DNA from: an uncultured Oligoflexales bacterium
GTDB taxonomy: Bacteria; Bdellovibrionota_B; Oligoflexia; Oligoflexales; JAPPIL01
Direction of reading: 5' to 3'
DNA length: 64,000 bases
Assembly: GCA_958296095.1 (NCBI GenBank)
Contig: OY282434.1
Coordinates: 1,270,001 to 1,334,000 of the forward strand
Numbering within the stretch: position 1 is the first letter of the stretch; each line of letters starts with the position of its first letter. The notes beneath the pieces are model-generated. The model was not told the DNA's origin. It did no database searches and worked only from the letters and a program-made list of their open reading frames with translations. Of this stretch, positions 18,494 through 28,954 are shown piece by piece. A program made the translations under genes and the position numbers.

Positions 18494-19507
18494 TTGGCTC
18501 GTTATCTGCTGAAGCGTGTAATTATCTTTGCCATCACATTGTGGGGCATTTCGCTAGCCTCTTTCAGCCTGATTAGGCTGGTACCGGGCGATCCTGTCTT
18601 GCTGTTGTTGGGCGAACGGCAGGCAGGGCCTGAGGTCTATGCTCGCATGCAGCGCACACTTGGCTTGCACTTGCCCTTGCATCAACAGTATCTGACCTTC
18701 GTCGGCAATGCCTTGCGCGGTAATTTTGGTGACTCGATTGTCTCCAAGACTAGCGTGCTGCACGAATTTTTTGCGCGTTTTCCTGCCACCCTGGAATTGG
18801 CATTGATGGCAATGCTGTTCGGTATCGTGTTGGGCATACCGCTCGGTGTGCTCGCGGCTCTCAATCGCAATGGCTTTCTCGACTACAGCATCATGTTCAC
18901 CTCGTTGCTGGGCTACTCGATGCCGATTTTCTGGTGGGGGTTAATTCTCATTATTACCTTCTCGGTGTGGTTAGGTTTAACTCCTGTGGCGGGGCGTATC
19001 GGCATGATCTACGATGTGCCCTCGGTAACAGGCTTCATGCTCATCGATACGCTGCTGGTGCCTGAGGATCGCGGGGAGATGTTTGTCGATGCCCTGCGGC
19101 ATTTAATTCTGCCAGCTATAGCGATGGGCACGATTCCGTTGGCTTTGCTGGCCCGTATTACTCGTTCCAGTATGTTGGAAATTATCGGCGAAGACTACAT
19201 CCTCGCGGCACGTGCCAAAGGGCTGTCGAAGTTTGCCGTGTATTGGATTCACGGCTTGCGCAACGCCTTCATCCCCATCATTACCATCATCGGCTTGCTG
19301 GTCAGCACACTGGTAGCGGGGGCGATTTTGACCGAGACAATTTTTTCTTGGCCTGGCATCGGCAAGTGGATTTTGCACAGTATTACGTCTAGGGACTATC
19401 CTGTCATTCAGGGAGGTATTCTGCTTATCGGTGGCTTGGTCGTCATTATCAACCTCAGCGTTGATGTCATCTACGTGTTTATCAACCCGCGTGTGCGTAT
19501 TTCATGA
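18494..19507 (+). CDS. dppB: dipeptide/oligopeptide ABC transporter permease, DppB type
   Basis: Inner-membrane permease of 337 residues, typical of DppB/OppB. It begins RYLLKRVIIFAITLWGISL, has the LVPGDPV loop conserved after the first helix, and ends with the binding-protein-dependent transport signature region (ILAARAKGLSKFAVYWIHGL). The start is TTG at 18494, chosen because the family N-terminus begins there; a G-run upstream may act as a ribosome binding site. It overlaps dppC by four bases. A periplasmic substrate-binding protein is not encoded anywhere in the window, so substrate specificity (dipeptide, oligopeptide or nickel) cannot be read. Confidence 0.85.
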   Translation: MARYLLKRVIIFAITLWGISLASFSLIRLVPGDPVLLLLGERQAGPEVYARMQRTLGLHLPLHQQYLTFVGNALRGNFGDSIVSKTSVLHEFFARFPATLELALMAMLFGIVLGIPLGVLAALNRNGFLDYSIMFTSLLGYSMPIFWWGLILIITFSVWLGLTPVAGRIGMIYDVPSVTGFMLIDTLLVPEDRGEMFVDALRHLILPAIAMGTIPLALLARITRSSMLEIIGEDYILAARAKGLSKFAVYWIHGLRNAFIPIITIIGLLVSTLVAGAILTETIFSWPGIGKWILHSITSRDYPVIQGGILLIGGLVVIINLSVDVIYVFINPRVRIS

Positions 19508-20367
19508 GCAATGAAATTACCCCTCTGCACCCCTTGCGGGCCTTCTGGCGTAATTTTTCCCGCAGCAAGGGGGCCTTGCTAGGTCTTGCTATCATCGCAA
19601 TTTTTTTTCTCATCGCTCTCGGTGCTGATTTTATCAGTCCTTACGACCCGACCCGTACTTTTACCGAAGCTATCCTGGCGCAACCAAGCTGGCAGTTTTG
19701 GCTGGGCACGGATGATGTTGGTCGTGACATTCTCAGCCGCTTGCTGCACGGCGCACGGGTATCGGTAATGCTGGGGCTGTTTATTGTCTTAACCTCAACC
19801 GTAGGTGGCGTGGCTATCGGCCTGTGTGCGGGCTATCTTGGCGGCATCGCCGATGCTATCATCATGCGTATCACCGATATTGTCATGAGCTTGCCCAGTA
19901 TCTTGCTGGCCATCGTCGTGGTCAGTATTCTGGGCACGAGTCTTTTCAACACCGTCATCGCTATCAGTGTCGTGTCGGTGCCGTATTTTGTGCGTCTGGT
20001 GCGAGCCAGTGTCATGGCAGAGAAAGCGAAGGACTATGTCACTTGTGCCCGCTGTTATGGCGCAGGACATCTGCGTATTGCCTGCATTAATATTTTACCC
20101 AACTGTGTTGCACCAATAACGGTGCAGGCGACGTTGGCGTTTAGCGATGGCATTCTCAACATTGCCGCGCTGGGTTTTCTTGGCCTTGGTGCACAACCAC
20201 CAACACCCGAATGGGGCACGATGCTTGCCGATGCCCGACCGTATATTGCTAGCGAGCCGTGGCTGGTACTTTTTCCTGGTCTTTGTATTCTCATCGTCGT
20301 GGTGGCTTTCAATCTTGTCGGTGACGTGTTGCGTGATTGTCTCGATTCCAAACTGCGGCGGTTGTGA
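19504..20367 (+). CDS. dppC: dipeptide/oligopeptide ABC transporter permease, DppC type
   Basis: Second permease of the transporter, 287 residues. It has a short cytoplasmic N-terminus, a first membrane helix (GALLGLAIIAIFFLIALGAD), the family motif FWLGTDDVGRDILSRLLHGA, and the cytoplasmic coupling loop with YVTCARCYGAGHLRI. ATG overlaps the dppB stop as ATGA, which points to translational coupling. The stop is followed after three bases by dppD. Confidence 0.87.
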   Translation: MSNEITPLHPLRAFWRNFSRSKGALLGLAIIAIFFLIALGADFISPYDPTRTFTEAILAQPSWQFWLGTDDVGRDILSRLLHGARVSVMLGLFIVLTSTVGGVAIGLCAGYLGGIADAIIMRITDIVMSLPSILLAIVVVSILGTSLFNTVIAISVVSVPYFVRLVRASVMAEKAKDYVTCARCYGAGHLRIACINILPNCVAPITVQATLAFSDGILNIAALGFLGLGAQPPTPEWGTMLADARPYIASEPWLVLFPGLCILIVVVAFNLVGDVLRDCLDSKLRRL

Positions 20368-20370
20368 ACG

Positions 20371-21339
20371 ATGGCCTTGCTGGAAGTAAAGCACCTTGAA
20401 GTTGAATTTCGCACTAATTTTGGCAAGGTGCATGCTGTCAAGGATTTTACTTTCAACGTCGCAGAAGGTGATACGCTGGGTGTTGTCGGGGAATCGGGTT
20501 CGGGTAAAAGCATCGCCAGCCTCGCTATCATTGACCTGTTACCCAACAATGCTACTTCGCATGCACAGCGTTTGAATTTTCAACAAGCCAACTTGCTGGC
20601 CTTGCACCGCAGTCGTTTCGCACGTCTGCGCGGCGCCGAGATTGCCATGATTTTTCAAAATCCGATGAGCAGTCTTGATCCTTGTTTTACTGTCAACTAC
20701 CAGCTGCTTGAGACTTTGCGAGTGCATCAGCCGCAAGCATCTCGTGCAGCCTACCGTGCCAAAGCTATCGAACTGTTGCAACAGGTGGGTATTCCCGCGG
20801 CAGAAAAACGTCTGCGCAGTTACCCGCACGAATTATCGGGTGGCATGGCACAGCGGGTGATGATCGCCATTGCCCTGGCTTGCCAGCCTAAACTGCTGAT
20901 TGCCGACGAGCCGACGACTGCACTTGATGTCACTATTAGCAAGCAAATTCTTGACCTGCTAGCAGAGTTGCAACAAAAAAAAGCGATGAGCATGATGCTG
21001 ATTACGCACGATCTCAACGTTGTTTTCGAGCGCTGCAATACAGTCATTGTCGTTTATGCGGGGGAAACGGTTGAGAGCGGCACTACCAGAGAGGTTTTGC
21101 TCAAGCCGCGGCATCCGTATACACAGGCGTTGTTGGCGGCATTGCCCGCGGTGGAAATAACTCCCCGTGGCACAGAGTTGTCCACCATCAAAGGGAATGT
21201 GCCGAGCGTTTATGAAAATCTCAGCGGCTGTGCTTTTCACCCACGTTGCCAGTATGCCACTGAATTGTGTCGCCGCCAAGCACCACAATATGATTTGACC
21301 CAGGAACGGCTGGTTAGATGCCATTATCCGCTGACATAG
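20371..21339 (+). CDS. dppD: peptide ABC transporter ATPase, DppD type
   Basis: ATPase of 322 residues. Walker A GESGSGKS lies near residue 41, the signature [15 protein letters not shown] near 155, and Walker [13 protein letters not shown] follows. The C-terminal oligopeptide extension has [12 protein letters not shown] and the Cys-rich GCAFHPRC...LC cluster, typical of DppD/OppD and associated with an iron-sulfur site in some members. It pairs with the ATPase encoded by the overlapping dppF. Confidence 0.87.
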   Translation: MALLEVKHLEVEFRTNFGKVHAVKDFTFNVAEGDTLGVVGESGSGKSIASLAIIDLLPNNATSHAQRLNFQQANLLALHRSRFARLRGAEIAMIFQNPMSSLDPCFTVNYQLLETLRVHQPQASRAAYRAKAIELLQQVGIPAAEKRLRSYPHELSGGMAQRVMIAIALACQPKLLIADEPTTALDVTISKQILDLLAELQQKKAMSMMLITHDLNVVFERCNTVIVVYAGETVESGTTREVLLKPRHPYTQALLAALPAVEITPRGTELSTIKGNVPSVYENLSGCAFHPRCQYATELCRRQAPQYDLTQERLVRCHYPLT

Positions 21340-22277
21340 ATACACCCCTGCTGGAGGCGCGCCATCTCGTTAAGCGTTATGCTCACGCACCCCGCGGCAA
21401 GGAAATTACCGTCGTCAACGATGTTAGTTTCACGCTAGCACGACAACGCACACTGGGCATTATCGGTGAATCGGGGTGTGGCAAATCGACCATTGCTAAA
21501 ATGCTGATGCAGATTGAAAAGCCGAGCGCGGGTGAGCTTTATATGCACGCTAAGCCGTATGCTAGCCTTGACAAGACAGAGTTTCGGCATGGCATACAGA
21601 TGATCTTTCAAGACTGCTACGGCTCACTCAATCCCCGTCGTAAAGCCATCGACATCGTCTCCGAACCACTGCTCGTCAGCACCACGCTATCGGCACAGGA
21701 ATGTCGGCAACGCGCCCAAGAAGTGTTGACGCAGGTGGGGTTGACGAGCGTTTACTGGTATCGTTTCCCGCACATGTTCAGCGGCGGGCAGCGACAGCGC
21801 ATTGGCATTGCTCGGGCGATTATCACGCGTCCGCAAATAGTTATCTGTGACGAACCCGTGTCGGCGCTAGACATATCGGTGCAGGCGCAAATTATCAACT
21901 TGTTGATGACCTTGCAGCAGAAATATCAACTCAGCTATCTGCTTATCTCGCATGACTTGGCGGTGGTAAATCACATCTCTGACGATATTCTCGTCATGTA
22001 TTTTGGCAAAATTGCTGAATACGGTTGTGCGACGAAAATCTTTGCTCAACCGCGCCATCCGTACACGCAGGCACTGCTCAACAGCACGGCCCGCATTGCC
22101 GCGGCAGACAAGCCTAAACCACCTGCATTGCGCGGTGAGATCCCGTCACCTTTTGATCCACCTCGTGGTTGTGCTTTTCACACCCGCTGTCCACGTGCAC
22201 AACAACTATGTCGTGAACAAGTGCCGGCATTGCGTAACCTCGACGATACCCAGGTTGCATGCCATTTTGCTGAATAG
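21318..22277 (+). CDS. dppF: peptide ABC transporter ATPase, DppF type
   Basis: Second ATPase, 319 residues. Walker A GESGCGKST, the DppF-style IQMIFQDCYGSLNPRR, signature FSGGQRQRIGIARAI and Walker B IVICDEPVSALD are clear. The C-terminus again has HPYTQALL and GCAFHTRCPRAQQLC. Its ATG at 21318 lies 22 bases inside dppD, so the four genes form one tightly packed unit, followed 12 bases later by dut. Confidence 0.87.
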   Translation: MPLSADIDTPLLEARHLVKRYAHAPRGKEITVVNDVSFTLARQRTLGIIGESGCGKSTIAKMLMQIEKPSAGELYMHAKPYASLDKTEFRHGIQMIFQDCYGSLNPRRKAIDIVSEPLLVSTTLSAQECRQRAQEVLTQVGLTSVYWYRFPHMFSGGQRQRIGIARAIITRPQIVICDEPVSALDISVQAQIINLLMTLQQKYQLSYLLISHDLAVVNHISDDILVMYFGKIAEYGCATKIFAQPRHPYTQALLNSTARIAAADKPKPPALRGEIPSPFDPPRGCAFHTRCPRAQQLCREQVPALRNLDDTQVACHFAE

Positions 22278-22289
22278 GAGGTCTGTAGT

Positions 22290-22763
22290 ATGTTTACCTT
22301 GCGCTATGACGAACGTTTTCCGCCCACCTACATGACGGCACACAGTGCTGCGGCTGATTTGCGTGCCCGTATTGATGCCGTGCTGGAGCCAGCACAGAGC
22401 TTGGCAGTAGCTACAGGTGTTTTTATTAGTGCGGTCGATTGGCAACAAGTGCCTCGTGGTTGTGTGCCTGAAATTATGCTTAGAGCCCGCTCAGGACTTG
22501 CGGTTCGGCATGGCATTACCCTTTTGAACGGTGTCGGCACGGTCGATGCCGATTATCGCGACGAAATCAAAGTCCTGCTCTACAATAGCGGCCGCGGGAC
22601 TTTTCGTGTCCATGCAGGTGATCGCATTGCCCAAATGGTCGTCTCGCTCAGTCATCGCTTAGCCTGCCTGCCACAGTCTGAAACGCAACGACAGGGTGGG
22701 TTTGGCTCGACTGATGGGGACTGCGCAACGCGGGCCCCGACTTCTGCATCAATACAGGCTTGA
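22290..22763 (+). CDS. dut: dUTP diphosphatase
   Basis: Trimeric dUTPase of 157 residues, which hydrolyses dUTP to dUMP and keeps uracil out of DNA. The conserved motifs are present: AAADL near residue 20, RSGLA, GVGTVDADYRDEI, GDRIAQMVV and the glycine-rich C-terminal arm QGGFGSTD that closes on the substrate. A good AGGAGG precedes the ATG at 22290. It is the last gene of the dpp unit and may be transcribed with it. Confidence 0.92.
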   Translation: MFTLRYDERFPPTYMTAHSAAADLRARIDAVLEPAQSLAVATGVFISAVDWQQVPRGCVPEIMLRARSGLAVRHGITLLNGVGTVDADYRDEIKVLLYNSGRGTFRVHAGDRIAQMVVSLSHRLACLPQSETQRQGGFGSTDGDCATRAPTSASIQA

Positions 22764-22784
22764 CAAAAGTTTAGACAAAACGGA

Positions 22785-22813
22785 TTGACAGTGCGTGTCT
22801 GTTGAACTAGAGT
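22785..22813 (+). promoter_or_regulatory. promoter of pstCAB
   Basis: Perfect TTGACA at 22785-22790, 17 bases, then TAGAGT at 22808-22813, 44 bp before the pstC ATG. I looked for a Pho box and found no convincing one, so phosphate control is not visible. Confidence 0.6.
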
Positions 22814-22856
22814 CCGCCCGCTCAGCACGCGGTCGTTATCGGAAAACATTTACGGC

Positions 22857-25025
22857 ATGAAAACGGTTAGTAACGCCTCTGATCGCCGTACAAGCATGGC
22901 GCGCTTTGCCGATGCGGGTGCCGCGTGGGTCATCAAGGGCGGCGGGATGCTGGTAATTGCCGCGACCATGGGCATCTTGGTGCTGATAACCGCGGTGGCG
23001 TTGCCGCTGTTCTACTCTGCAGGTGTGCAGCAGTTGGCTGAGCAGCACCTGCCTGCCTCGCCTGCGGTGCTTGCTGCGGGCAGTGATGATTACCTGCAAA
23101 CACTATACAGCATTGATGCCCGCGGTTTGGTCACCATATATAACCTCGACGGACGTAGCGTGCAGGTTAGCTATCGCTTGCGGCCTGGGCGGGGGGCGAC
23201 CATCCTGGCCGCTGAAAGCAAGCGCGCGGCACAACATACCTTGGTGTGGAGCGATGGCGTGGTCAGTGCCATCGATGTCAATGCCACGCCCGTAACGCTG
23301 TATCAACGGCAACTGCTGCGTCCGCCAAAATTTGCGGCACTGAGGAATAAAAATACTCTGTTCGCAGTCGATGACGATCTGCTGACCATCTCCTCATCTC
23401 CAGCCGCGGCAGGCCCACAAGAGCAGGAAGAGCTTGACCTTTTCGGCGTTAGCGAGAGTGAGCCGCAGCAACTCGACCTGTCTTTCACTCTCGCCACAGT
23501 GACGGCGTTTGATGTCAGTGCCGACGGCCTGGAAATTATAGCAGGCAATGCCCAGGGCGAAGTCGTGCGCATTGCCATAGATGCACACGGCGGCAGCACC
23601 GTGACCACAACTAGAGTCAGTCATGCCGCAGTGACCGCGTTAAAATATGTCTATGGCGACAACTCCTTCGTCGTCGGCGATGCCGATGGTCAGTTGACGG
23701 CCTGGCAAGCGCTAAGAGGCAATAAGCTCGTGCGCTTCAAAACTTTCGCCGCCATGCCTGCAGCTGTGCGGCTAGTCAGCAAAGCCGGACGCAGCAAATT
23801 TTTTGCCGCCCTCGACAGCCGCGGTGGCATAGCACTACATTTTCTTACCAGTGCGGCGACGCTACGCTATATTCCCCCCACCGATGGGCCGCGGCACACC
23901 CTAGCTTTATCGCCTCGTGACAACGCGTTGATAACTGTCAATGCCTCCAACACCGCGTCACTGTGGCAGATCGATGCCCCCCACGCAGAAATCAGCTTCA
24001 CCACCTTGATGCGGCGTGTTTGGTATGAAGGCTATGCCCAGCCTGAGTACGTGTGGCAGTCTTCGAGTGGCACAGACGATTTCGAGCCGAAGCTAAGCCT
24101 GGTGCCTCTGATTTTTGGCACGTTCAAAGGCACGCTATATGCCATGTTGCTGGTTTTGCCGCTCGCAGTTGCCGCGGCTATTTACACCAGTCAATTTGCT
24201 GCCAAGGGCTTCAAGACCTTCATCAAGCCTGCTATCGAACTGCTCGCCTCGTTACCTTCAGTCGTCATTGGCTTTCTTGTCGCCCTGTGGCTGGCGCCGT
24301 TTTTGCAAAACTTTATCGTCACTTTTTTATTGAGCCTCATAACCTTGCCGTTGGTTTTCCTGATGTTTTTATTTTTGTGGGGCAAGCTGCGTAATTTTGC
24401 TGGCGTTGAACGTTTTGAACGCCAGCGTGAGTTTATGATTCTGGTGCCAGTTGTTGCTGTTGCCGCCATGTGTGCTTATTATTTGACTGCGCCTGTAGAA
24501 AATTATTTTTTTCTCGGTGATTTTAGCATGTGGCTCTATGACGTGGTAGGGATGCAATACGATCAACGTAATAGCATTGTCATCGCCTTTGGTTTGGGCT
24601 TTGCCGTAACCCCCGTCATTTTTTCTATCTCTGAAGACAGCCTTGACAGCATCCCTAAGGCCTTGCCGCTGGCATCGTTGGCACTGGGCGCCAGTCGCTG
24701 GCAGACGATTTGGCGGGTGGTGTTGCCCTCAGCCAGCCCTGGCATTACTGCCGCGGCGATTATTGGTTTCGGGCGCGCGGTAGGCGAAACCATGATTGTG
24801 CTGATGGCCACAGGCAATACACCGATTATTGACTTTAGTCCCTTCAATGGCATGCGCACCTTGGCAGCCAACATTGCCGTGGAAGTGCCTGAAGCACCAG
24901 TCAACAGCACGCTGTATCGCACGCTATTCTTGTGTGCGGTGGTATTGTTTGTATTGACTTTTACGTTTAACACCGCGGCGGAATTGGTGCGCACAGGTTT
25001 GAGAAAACGTTATGGCAATTTTTAA
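22857..25025 (+). CDS. pstC: phosphate ABC transporter permease, long PstC
   Basis: Permease of the high-affinity phosphate transporter, 722 residues. A membrane helix at about 22-45 is followed by a large non-membrane domain (about residues 55-400) with beta-propeller-like repetition, and the six-helix PstC permease domain occupies the C-terminal 300 residues (coupling loop ALPLASLALGASRWQTIWRV). This long form, two to three times the E. coli PstC, is known from Pseudomonas and relatives. It overlaps pstA by 14 bases. The phosphate-binding protein PstS and PhoU are not in the window. Confidence 0.85.
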   Translation: MKTVSNASDRRTSMARFADAGAAWVIKGGGMLVIAATMGILVLITAVALPLFYSAGVQQLAEQHLPASPAVLAAGSDDYLQTLYSIDARGLVTIYNLDGRSVQVSYRLRPGRGATILAAESKRAAQHTLVWSDGVVSAIDVNATPVTLYQRQLLRPPKFAALRNKNTLFAVDDDLLTISSSPAAAGPQEQEELDLFGVSESEPQQLDLSFTLATVTAFDVSADGLEIIAGNAQGEVVRIAIDAHGGSTVTTTRVSHAAVTALKYVYGDNSFVVGDADGQLTAWQALRGNKLVRFKTFAAMPAAVRLVSKAGRSKFFAALDSRGGIALHFLTSAATLRYIPPTDGPRHTLALSPRDNALITVNASNTASLWQIDAPHAEISFTTLMRRVWYEGYAQPEYVWQSSSGTDDFEPKLSLVPLIFGTFKGTLYAMLLVLPLAVAAAIYTSQFAAKGFKTFIKPAIELLASLPSVVIGFLVALWLAPFLQNFIVTFLLSLITLPLVFLMFLFLWGKLRNFAGVERFERQREFMILVPVVAVAAMCAYYLTAPVENYFFLGDFSMWLYDVVGMQYDQRNSIVIAFGLGFAVTPVIFSISEDSLDSIPKALPLASLALGASRWQTIWRVVLPSASPGITAAAIIGFGRAVGETMIVLMATGNTPIIDFSPFNGMRTLAANIAVEVPEAPVNSTLYRTLFLCAVVLFVLTFTFNTAAELVRTGLRKRYGNF

Positions 25026-26559
25026 AAAAAATTTCTGGCGGGGCGGCGAACCTTGGGTGTGGGTAACCGCTGCAGGCCTGACGTTAGTGATGCTGTTGAC
25101 CATAGGTTTTTTCGCCATCATCATTATCAATGGCTTGAGTGCCTTGTGGCCTCGTGATGTTGTTCGTATTACGACTACGAGCGGCGATGTTATTGCTGGC
25201 GAGATTATAAAAAAAGAATTCCGTCATGACAAATTGCATCGCTTGCAACTCAAAACCGCCAATCGTGATGTCAATGGTTATGATTTCAAGTGGATAAATG
25301 CCAACACCATCAGCGAAACTTCTTACCCGCCCGACATTTACGTCCTAGAGCGGCTTGAATACGGAAATTTTATCGGCTATCTTGCTGAAAATAATCCGCC
25401 GCACATTCAGCGACACTTTGTTAGCGGAGAACTGCGCCATGAAATAGACGCGTTGGTTGCACGTATTGATGCCGTGCACATGTTGATAGGCACGTATAAC
25501 GATCAGTTGCGTGCTGAAGAAAAAAACACACCTGTTAATCAGGAGAACATCCATCGTTATCAGAATCTGATTGGCATGTATAACCATGGAGCAGAGATAT
25601 TAGAGCAGGAGCTCGATACTTATCGGGCCTTGTTTATTACCGCAGACGGTAAGGAAAAGCATCTTCGCCTGGCTGAGCTAATTCGTTTTTATCAGCCTGA
25701 GCGCATGAATATTTTTGCAAAAACTGTGCATTATGCCAAGAAAGTCGAAGAATTATTGTTCGACGAGCCACGGGAGGCTAATATGGAAGGTGGTGTGTTC
25801 CCCGCGGCGTTTGGCACAGTATTACTGGTGTTCATTATGAGCATTACATCTTTTCCATTTGGGGTGCTCGCAGGAATTTATCTTGGCCTTTATGCTGGGC
25901 ATGGTGTTTTTTTGCAACTGGTGCGAGTTGCGGTGAATAATCTTGCTGGCATCCCGTCCATCGTCTTCGGTATCTTTGGTTGGGGTTTTTTTGTGCATGG
26001 TTTGGGCAGTAGCATCGACGAATTATTTTTTGTTGAAACGCTGCCAGAACCAACTTTTGGCACGGGCGGCTTACTGTGGGCGAGTCTCAGTCTTGGCTTG
26101 CTAACTATGCCCGTGGTAATTGTCGCGGTAGAGGAGGCTTTACGTGCTATTCCGAGTGCATTTCGTGATGCATCGTTAGCTCTAGGTGCGACGCGTTTGC
26201 AGACGTTGTGGCGAGTGTTGCTGCCCGCGGCTTCGCCTGGTATCCTGACAGGTTTTATTTTGGCAATGGCCCGCGCGGCGGGTGAGGTTGCGCCGTTAAT
26301 GCTTACTGGGGTGGTTAAACTTGCGCCGAGTTTGCCGCTCGATAGCACGTGGCCTTTTTTGCATCTTGATCGCAAGTTTATGCATCTTGGTTTTCATATT
26401 TATGACATCTCTTGCCAATCACCTAACGTTGAAGCTGCCAAGCCATTGATGTATGCTTCTACTCTACTTTTGGTGGTAATCGTCCTGTTGATGACCGGCA
26501 GTTCGGTATGGATGCGAAGTTATTTGCGCAAAAAATACAGTGTCAGTAGTGGGTTTTAG
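25012..26559 (+). CDS. pstA: phosphate ABC transporter permease, long PstA
   Basis: Second phosphate permease, 515 residues, again the long form. An N-terminal helix (residues 16-45) precedes an extra domain to about residue 255, partly helical, and a C-terminal permease domain with the loop [20 protein letters not shown], which matches the coupling loop of PstC. ATG at 25012 lies inside the end of pstC. The extra domains of PstC and PstA presumably contact each other; their function is unknown. Confidence 0.85.
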   Translation: MAIFKKNFWRGGEPWVWVTAAGLTLVMLLTIGFFAIIIINGLSALWPRDVVRITTTSGDVIAGEIIKKEFRHDKLHRLQLKTANRDVNGYDFKWINANTISETSYPPDIYVLERLEYGNFIGYLAENNPPHIQRHFVSGELRHEIDALVARIDAVHMLIGTYNDQLRAEEKNTPVNQENIHRYQNLIGMYNHGAEILEQELDTYRALFITADGKEKHLRLAELIRFYQPERMNIFAKTVHYAKKVEELLFDEPREANMEGGVFPAAFGTVLLVFIMSITSFPFGVLAGIYLGLYAGHGVFLQLVRVAVNNLAGIPSIVFGIFGWGFFVHGLGSSIDELFFVETLPEPTFGTGGLLWASLSLGLLTMPVVIVAVEEALRAIPSAFRDASLALGATRLQTLWRVLLPAASPGILTGFILAMARAAGEVAPLMLTGVVKLAPSLPLDSTWPFLHLDRKFMHLGFHIYDISCQSPNVEAAKPLMYASTLLLVVIVLLMTGSSVWMRSYLRKKYSVSSGF

Positions 26560-26560
26560 C

Positions 26561-27346
26561 ATGGAAAAAGATGCTTATGTGATGGAACTTGACGACGGCA
26601 TTTTGCATGTCAAAGATTTGGATTTTTTTTACCATCAACATCAGGCTTTGTTTGCTATTTCTTTTGCCATGCCACGGCATCAGGTAACGGCTCTGATCGG
26701 GCCGTCGGGATGTGGCAAGTCCACGTTTTTACGCTGTCTCAATCGCATGAACGATAACGTGCCACAGGCGCGGGTACTGGGTAGTATTAGGCTCAACGAT
26801 TTAGAAATTAACCAAGAGACACTAGATGTTATTTCGCTGCGTCGGCGTGTGGGCATGGTGTTTCAAAAACCTACGCCATTTCCCAAATCAATTTACGAGA
26901 ACGTTGCCTATGGCTTGCGCATACTAGGTGTGCGACGGCGGGGCGAGATCGACGCGGCAGTAGAGACATCGCTGCGCAAAGCGGCATTATGGGATGAGGT
27001 CAAAGACAAATTGCAACAGTCAGCACTGGCCTTGTCGGGCGGACAACATCAGCGTCTTTGTATTGCCCGTGCGATCGCGATGGAGCCTGAGATTATTTTG
27101 ATGGACGAGCCCTGTTCAGCCCTTGATCCACGCGCCACCAAAAAAATCGAAGAGTTGATTACTACTCTGCGGGAGCAGTACACGATCGTTATCGTTACGC
27201 ACAACATGCAGCAGGCGGCACGTATCTCTGATTGTGCGGCATTTTTATACGAAGGCAAGCTGGTTGAGTACAACCGCACTGACATTATGTTCACCGCACC
27301 TCGTATTCGTGCGACCGAAGACTATATTACGGGGCGGTTTGGGTAA
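26561..27346 (+). CDS. pstB: phosphate ABC transporter ATPase
   Basis: PstB energises phosphate import. Walker [10 protein letters not shown], the PstB-specific [21 protein letters not shown], signature [16 protein letters not shown] (Gln-His where many members have Gln-Gln) and Walker [14 protein letters not shown] are visible, and the protein ends [10 protein letters not shown] as in the family. I use ATG at 26561, one base after the pstA stop, giving 261 residues; GTG at 26540, overlapping pstA, would add seven. Repeat DNA begins about 25 bp after the stop. Confidence 0.9.
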   Translation: MEKDAYVMELDDGILHVKDLDFFYHQHQALFAISFAMPRHQVTALIGPSGCGKSTFLRCLNRMNDNVPQARVLGSIRLNDLEINQETLDVISLRRRVGMVFQKPTPFPKSIYENVAYGLRILGVRRRGEIDAAVETSLRKAALWDEVKDKLQQSALALSGGQHQRLCIARAIAMEPEIILMDEPCSALDPRATKKIEELITTLREQYTIVIVTHNMQQAARISDCAAFLYEGKLVEYNRTDIMFTAPRIRATEDYITGRFG

Positions 27347-27374
27347 ATGTACCAATAGTGGGGATAGCCACAGA

Positions 27375-28950
27375 TGCGCTACGCGCTACGCTACGCTGCT
27401 TTTTGTATCGCTCGCTCTACGAGGCTTTTTTGTAACGCTCGCCTTACGAGACTGTTTGCCGCTTCCTAGCTCCCTCGCTGCATGCGCTACGCGGCTCTTT
27501 GTATCGCTCGCTTCCTAGCTCGCTTCGCTCGCTACGCTGCTTTTTGTAACGCTCGCTTCCTAGCTCGCTCCTCGTCCTCAGACCTCTTGCTATTGCGTTC
27601 AGGCTTGTCCCCAGGCATCTTTGCATGCCCTCAGACCTCTCGCGGTTGCCACCACCTCTTGCCTATCGAGAGCTTTATGAACGGCGCGGCAAGACCGTTC
27701 GCTGCGCTGCGGCTTTTTTGTAACGCTCGCTTTCTAGCTCGCTGCTTATCCTCTAGTCTCTCTGCATCCTCTCGCTCCTTGCTCTCTGATCTCCCTGTAT
27801 TGCATTCAAGCTTGCCTCAGGCCCCTCTCTGCTTGTTTCCAAGTTTCTCGCGGTTGAGTTGAAGCTTGCCTACCGAGAGCCCTATGAACGGCGGGGCGAT
27901 GCCGTACGAAAACGACCGCAGATATTGCCAGTACTGCAACCAGATTATTTTTTTGCACAAGGCATGTGCTTATACATATTCGTGGGGAGTTTCTCGGTAG
28001 GGCTGCGCCGTGGCGCGCTACGCGCTACGCGGCTTTTTTGTAACGCTCGCTTCCTAGCTCGCTGCTTATCCTCTAGTCTCTCTGCATCCTCTCGCTCCTT
28101 GCTCTCTGATCTCCCTGTATTGCATTCAAGCTTGCCTCAGGCCCCTCTCTGCTTGTTTCCAAGTTTCTCGCGGTTGAGTTGAAGCTTGCCTACCGAGAGC
28201 CCTATGAACGGCGGGGCGAGGCCGTACGAAAACGACCGCAGATATTGCCAGTACTGCAACCAGATTATTTTTTTGCACAAGGCATGTGCTTATACATATT
28301 CGTGGGGAGTTTCTCGGTAGGGCTGCGCCTCGCCAAGACAACGGAGGTAAGGGCTAAGTGGTGTCCTTGCCCTCAGATTTCCCTGTATTGCGTTCAAGCT
28401 TGCCCTCAGGCTCCTCGGCGGTTGCCACCACCTCTTGCCTACCGAGAGCCCTATGAACGGCGGGGCGAGGCCGTACGAAAACGACCGCAGATATTGCCAG
28501 TACTGCAACCAGATTATTTTTTTGCACAAGGCATGTGCTTATACATATTCGTGGGGAGTTTCTCGGTAGGGCTGCGCCTCGCCAAGACAACGGAGGTAAG
28601 GGCTAAGTGGTGTCCTTGCCCTCAGATTTCCCTGTATTGCGTTCAAGCTTGCCCTCAGGCTCCTCGGCGGTTGCCACCACCTCTTGCCTATCGAGAGCTT
28701 CATGAACGGCACGGGTAGACCGTGCGAAAACCCGACCACAAATATTGCCGTATTGCCGTTAGTTTATTTTTTTGCACAAGGCATGTGCCTATACCTGTTG
28801 AGGTCGGGTTTCTCGGCAGGTCTGCGCCGTGCCAAGACAACGGAGGTTTGTGGTAAGCATTGGCTAGCTCCCCTACGCCTCGCCAAGACAACGGAGACTT
28901 GCGCTAAGCATTGGCTAGCTCCACTGCGCCTCGCCAAGATAACGGAGATA
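27375..28950 (-). repeat. large interspersed repeat block with tandem copies
   Basis: A minus-oriented block starting with module C next to the pstB stop and ending with module A at the DUF692 stop. It contains a tandem duplication with a period of about 320 bp (about 27711-28030 and 28031-28350), then further copies of the module A/B part with a period of 249 bp (for example GCACAAGGCATGTGC at about 27955, 28275 and 28524). Module A itself is repeated three times at 28800-28955. Long reading frames such as 28179-28718 arise from the repetition (249 is divisible by three) and look like no known protein. Confidence 0.85.
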
Positions 28951-28954
28951 CGTG

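Noticed and set aside
22740-22860. Pho box upstream of pstC
   Set aside because: No pair of CTGTCAT-like direct repeats at 11-bp spacing was found; only a plain sigma70 promoter.
28179-28718. 179-codon plus-strand frame (and similar frames at 1576-1977, 27482-27862, 46226-46690) as repeat proteins
   Set aside because: They lie wholly in the interspersed repeat; openness arises from tandem periods divisible by three. No ribosome binding site, no recognisable protein and the same DNA appears in all frames and orientations.
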